From Nitrospirota bacterium (lineage in GTDB: Bacteria > Nitrospirota_A > Leptospirillia > Leptospirillales > Leptospirillaceae): 7,423 nucleotides of DNA. The notes under the pieces are model-generated. The model was not told where the DNA came from. It did not search any database and saw only the letters and a list, made by a program, of their open reading frames with translations. Location: assembly GCA_027415455.1 (NCBI GenBank), contig DAIBSV010000091.1, positions 1 to 7,423 of the forward strand. Reading direction: 5' to 3'. The position numbers and the translations under genes are program-made. Shown in pieces: positions 6,803 to 7,423 of the stretch. Each line of letters begins with the position of its first letter. The first letter of the stretch is position 1.

Positions 6803-7162
6803 GGTCAGAACGGCTCTAAACGGGAAGGCGTGGGGCCCGTCCCTGGTCCACGTTGGGCGGACGGCCCCGCGCCCGGAATCTCCGAGGTTCCTCCCTCCTC
6901 CGCACCCGGGGCGGACCAAGGCGGCCCGTCCCCCGTCCGGTCAACTGGTTGAGGAACGCCAGGGCTCCTCCCTCCGAAACGCCCGGGAGTCAATGCTCCC
7001 GGCCGGGCATGGCGGAGAATTAGCTCCGCAAATTGCCCCGCACATTTGGGTCATGCTCCGGTTTCGGTGCCATTATGCGTTTTCGACGCGTCTTCGGTTG
7101 GTTCACTTTCGTCCGTCTCCTTGACTCTCACCTGACCGGCTGGTGGCCGGCCTTCTCCCACC
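6803..7162. other. Stretch without a recognisable gene; two small hairpins
   Basis: Open frames here have no recognisable motifs and look like by-products of high GC content. Two short hairpins stand close together: CCGGGAG (6983-6989) with CTCCCGG (6996-7002), loop of 6; and GCGGAG (7012-7017) with CTCCGC (7024-7029), loop of 6. Neither is followed by a T-run. An ATG at 7075 opens a frame starting MRFRRVFGWFTFVRL, but that frame does not carry the membrane segment found downstream. This stretch may be the leader or regulatory region of the gene that begins near 7163. Confidence 0.4.
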
Positions 7163-7423
7163 CTGATTGTCCAGTTCACCCGGTCCGGGGACACATCGGA
7201 CCTGGTTCTCGCTCTGATCGCCATCGGGGTAGCCGTCGTTCTCACGACGCTGCTCCTTACTCGCCTCTCTCGGAAGGCGGTGGCCCGCTACGGCCTTGAC
7301 ACCCGGGGAGAGATCACGACCCGACCCGGGCCCGCGAACGCCCGATCGCGCTGGCTCCGCGCGTTCGGAGGCCCGAGGCGGAGGATTTCGGCCCGCCTCA
7401 CTCGGACGGCCGCCGAGCGGGAC
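7163..7423 (+). CDS. Partial membrane protein, N-terminal part only
   Basis: The frame starting about CTG 7163 is open to the window end (87 codons) and reads LIVQFTRSGDTSD, then the hydrophobic segment LVLALIAIGVAVVLTTLLL (about residues 14-32), then a basic stretch TRLSRKAVARYG. This is a typical transmembrane anchor with positive charges on the cytoplasmic side. The following part is Arg-rich. Third codon positions are strongly G or C, as expected for a real gene in this DNA. The frame is open only from 7136, and no ATG, GTG or TTG precedes the hydrophobic segment. The true start is thus uncertain: a rare CTG start, or a start in another frame joined by a frameshift. The family is not recognised; a membrane channel subunit or anchored regulator cannot be told apart from this much. 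Confidence 0.45.
   Translation, partial: MIVQFTRSGDTSDLVLALIAIGVAVVLTTLLLTRLSRKAVARYGLDTRGEITTRPGPANARSRWLRAFGGPRRRISARLTRTAAERD

Noticed and set aside
5516..6919. Long minus-strand open frame of 467 codons
   Set aside because: It is in a different register from the IS1634-type motifs, is rich in Arg, Pro and Gly with no recognisable domain, and overlaps the transposase remnant and the end of the ACT-V4R gene. It is a by-product of GC-rich sequence.
1..7423. CRISPR array, defence island, rRNA genes or replication origin
   Set aside because: No regularly spaced direct repeats, no cas or defence-type motifs, no rRNA-like sequence and no origin-type repeat clusters were seen in the window.

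Overview
The window is a GC-rich chromosomal stretch with four intact genes on the + strand: purE, purK, an isocitrate dehydrogenase gene and an ACT-V4R protein gene. Decayed transposase genes from three unrelated families lie to their left, between them and to their right, and a partial membrane-protein frame runs off the right edge. The organism is most likely a high-GC archaeon, possibly Thermoplasmatota-like. The evidence is circumstantial: an archaeal-looking PurK, a V4R protein, TATA-like AT islands about 30-45 bases ahead of start codons, and no Shine-Dalgarno site before purE or the ACT-V4R gene. A GC-rich bacterium is not excluded; the isocitrate dehydrogenase is of the Thermus/Rickettsia type, which is also widespread in bacteria.

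Layout. Positions 1-966 (minus strand) hold the N-terminal two thirds of an IS4-family transposase, broken by one frameshift and one in-frame TAG. Positions 967-1145 hold a potential G-quadruplex and a likely promoter. purE (1146-1619) and purK (1641-2732) form a two-gene operon that converts AIR to CAIR in de novo purine synthesis through N5-CAIR. After a 145-base spacer with a TATA-like box and a good Shine-Dalgarno site comes a complete type II isocitrate dehydrogenase gene (2878-4347). The next 434 bases contain the tail of an IS66-like transposase and, directly before the following gene, an 18-bp inverted repeat around an AT-rich centre. The gene at 4782-5654 encodes an ACT domain joined to a V4R ligand-binding domain.

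Converging on it is a decayed IS1634-type transposase (about 5680-6672, minus strand), with two in-frame TAG codons and an apparent loss of the catalytic-glutamate segment. Positions 6673-7162 have no convincing gene; they hold tetranucleotide runs, two alternating CG tracts, an 11-bp tandem duplication and two small hairpins. From about 7163 a frame with one strong transmembrane segment runs off the window.

How the parts fit. purEK is a normal metabolic operon. The isocitrate dehydrogenase is a separate TCA-cycle unit with its own promoter. The ACT-V4R protein looks like a small-molecule sensor, perhaps controlled at the palindrome before it. I do not see a clear new multi-gene system. The items most worth a second look are the palindrome with its ACT-V4R gene, and the fact that all three premature stops in the transposase remnants are TAG.
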